A stretch of 12,625 nucleotides of DNA from an uncultured Sulfolobales archaeon. GTDB lineage: Archaea; Thermoproteota; Thermoprotei_A; Sulfolobales; Desulfurococcaceae. The stretch is from the NCBI GenBank assembly GCA_938003605.1, contig CALKYD010000096.1, positions 1-12,625 of the forward strand, read 5' to 3'. The notes beneath the pieces were generated by a model. It worked only from the letters and a program-made list of their open reading frames with translations, made no database searches and had not been told where the DNA came from. The number at the start of each line of letters is the position of its first letter. The first letter of the stretch is position 1. The position numbers and the translations under genes are program-made. Positions 12,615 to 12,625 of the stretch are shown piece by piece.

Positions 12615-12625
12615 ATGGGATCTAG
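12615..12625 (+). CDS. Probable start of a gene cut by the window edge
   Basis: ATG GGA TCT continues past the window. The support is the ribosome site: AAAGGTGTG lies at 12603-12611, and its AAGGTGTG core is identical to the one before the two-HTH gene, with good spacing. A small stem TTAGC-CAA-GCTAA (12592-12604) touches this site. The product cannot be known from three codons. Confidence 0.4.

Noticed and set aside
1..12625. CRISPR array, insertion sequence or integrase attachment site
   Set aside because: No regularly spaced repeats, transposase-like protein, terminal inverted repeats or tRNA-linked duplication were seen.

Overview
The window looks like chromosomal DNA from a thermophilic crenarchaeon (Thermoproteota). 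The evidence is an archaeal-type D-aminoacyl-tRNA deacylase (DTD2/GEK1 family), TATA boxes about 25-30 bases before gene starts, one apparently leaderless gene, Shine-Dalgarno motifs of the GGAGG/AGGTG type inside operons, and heavy use of TTG and GTG starts. Genes are tightly packed and no gene-free stretch exceeds 300 bases. The species cannot be named from this sequence.

Left part (1-1698): a protein-kinase-fold gene is followed by a 131-base intergenic region and then dtdA. The intergenic region holds a candidate C/D box sRNA on the minus strand. A self-complementary TATA box (824-831) is placed so that it could serve both the sRNA leftwards and leaderless dtdA rightwards.

Middle left (1765-5737, all minus strand): one five-gene operon read right to left encodes an ABC permease, an ATPase and a molybdate/tungstate-type binding protein, then a histone-deacetylase-family enzyme and a CYTH-domain protein. 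Junctions overlap by 14-17 bases or are separated by one base, and the last three genes start with TTG. The ATPase has Asn in place of the switch histidine.

Centre (5928-8190): a secreted subtilisin is transcribed away from the ABC operon. It is followed by a CxxCxxxCC metal-binding protein and a convergent small membrane protein, with a bidirectional terminator-like inverted repeat between the last two.

Right centre (8300-10013, minus): a PiT phosphate permease and a PhoU-like (DUF47) partner form a two-gene operon.

Right end (10063-12625): a three-gene minus-strand operon encodes a ParA-type ATPase, a protein with a ribbon-helix-helix-like N-terminus and a C-terminal winged helix, and an unrecognised 119-residue protein. 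Both junctions are identical CCTTGA overlaps. A divergent plus-strand gene encodes a two-HTH DNA-binding protein. The regions on both sides of that gene carry palindromes built on ACTAT/ATAGT half-sites plus a shared TCACTTAAT word, and the last one also holds TTCAC repeats. This partition-like locus is the best candidate for an undescribed system. A further gene probably begins at 12615 and leaves the window.
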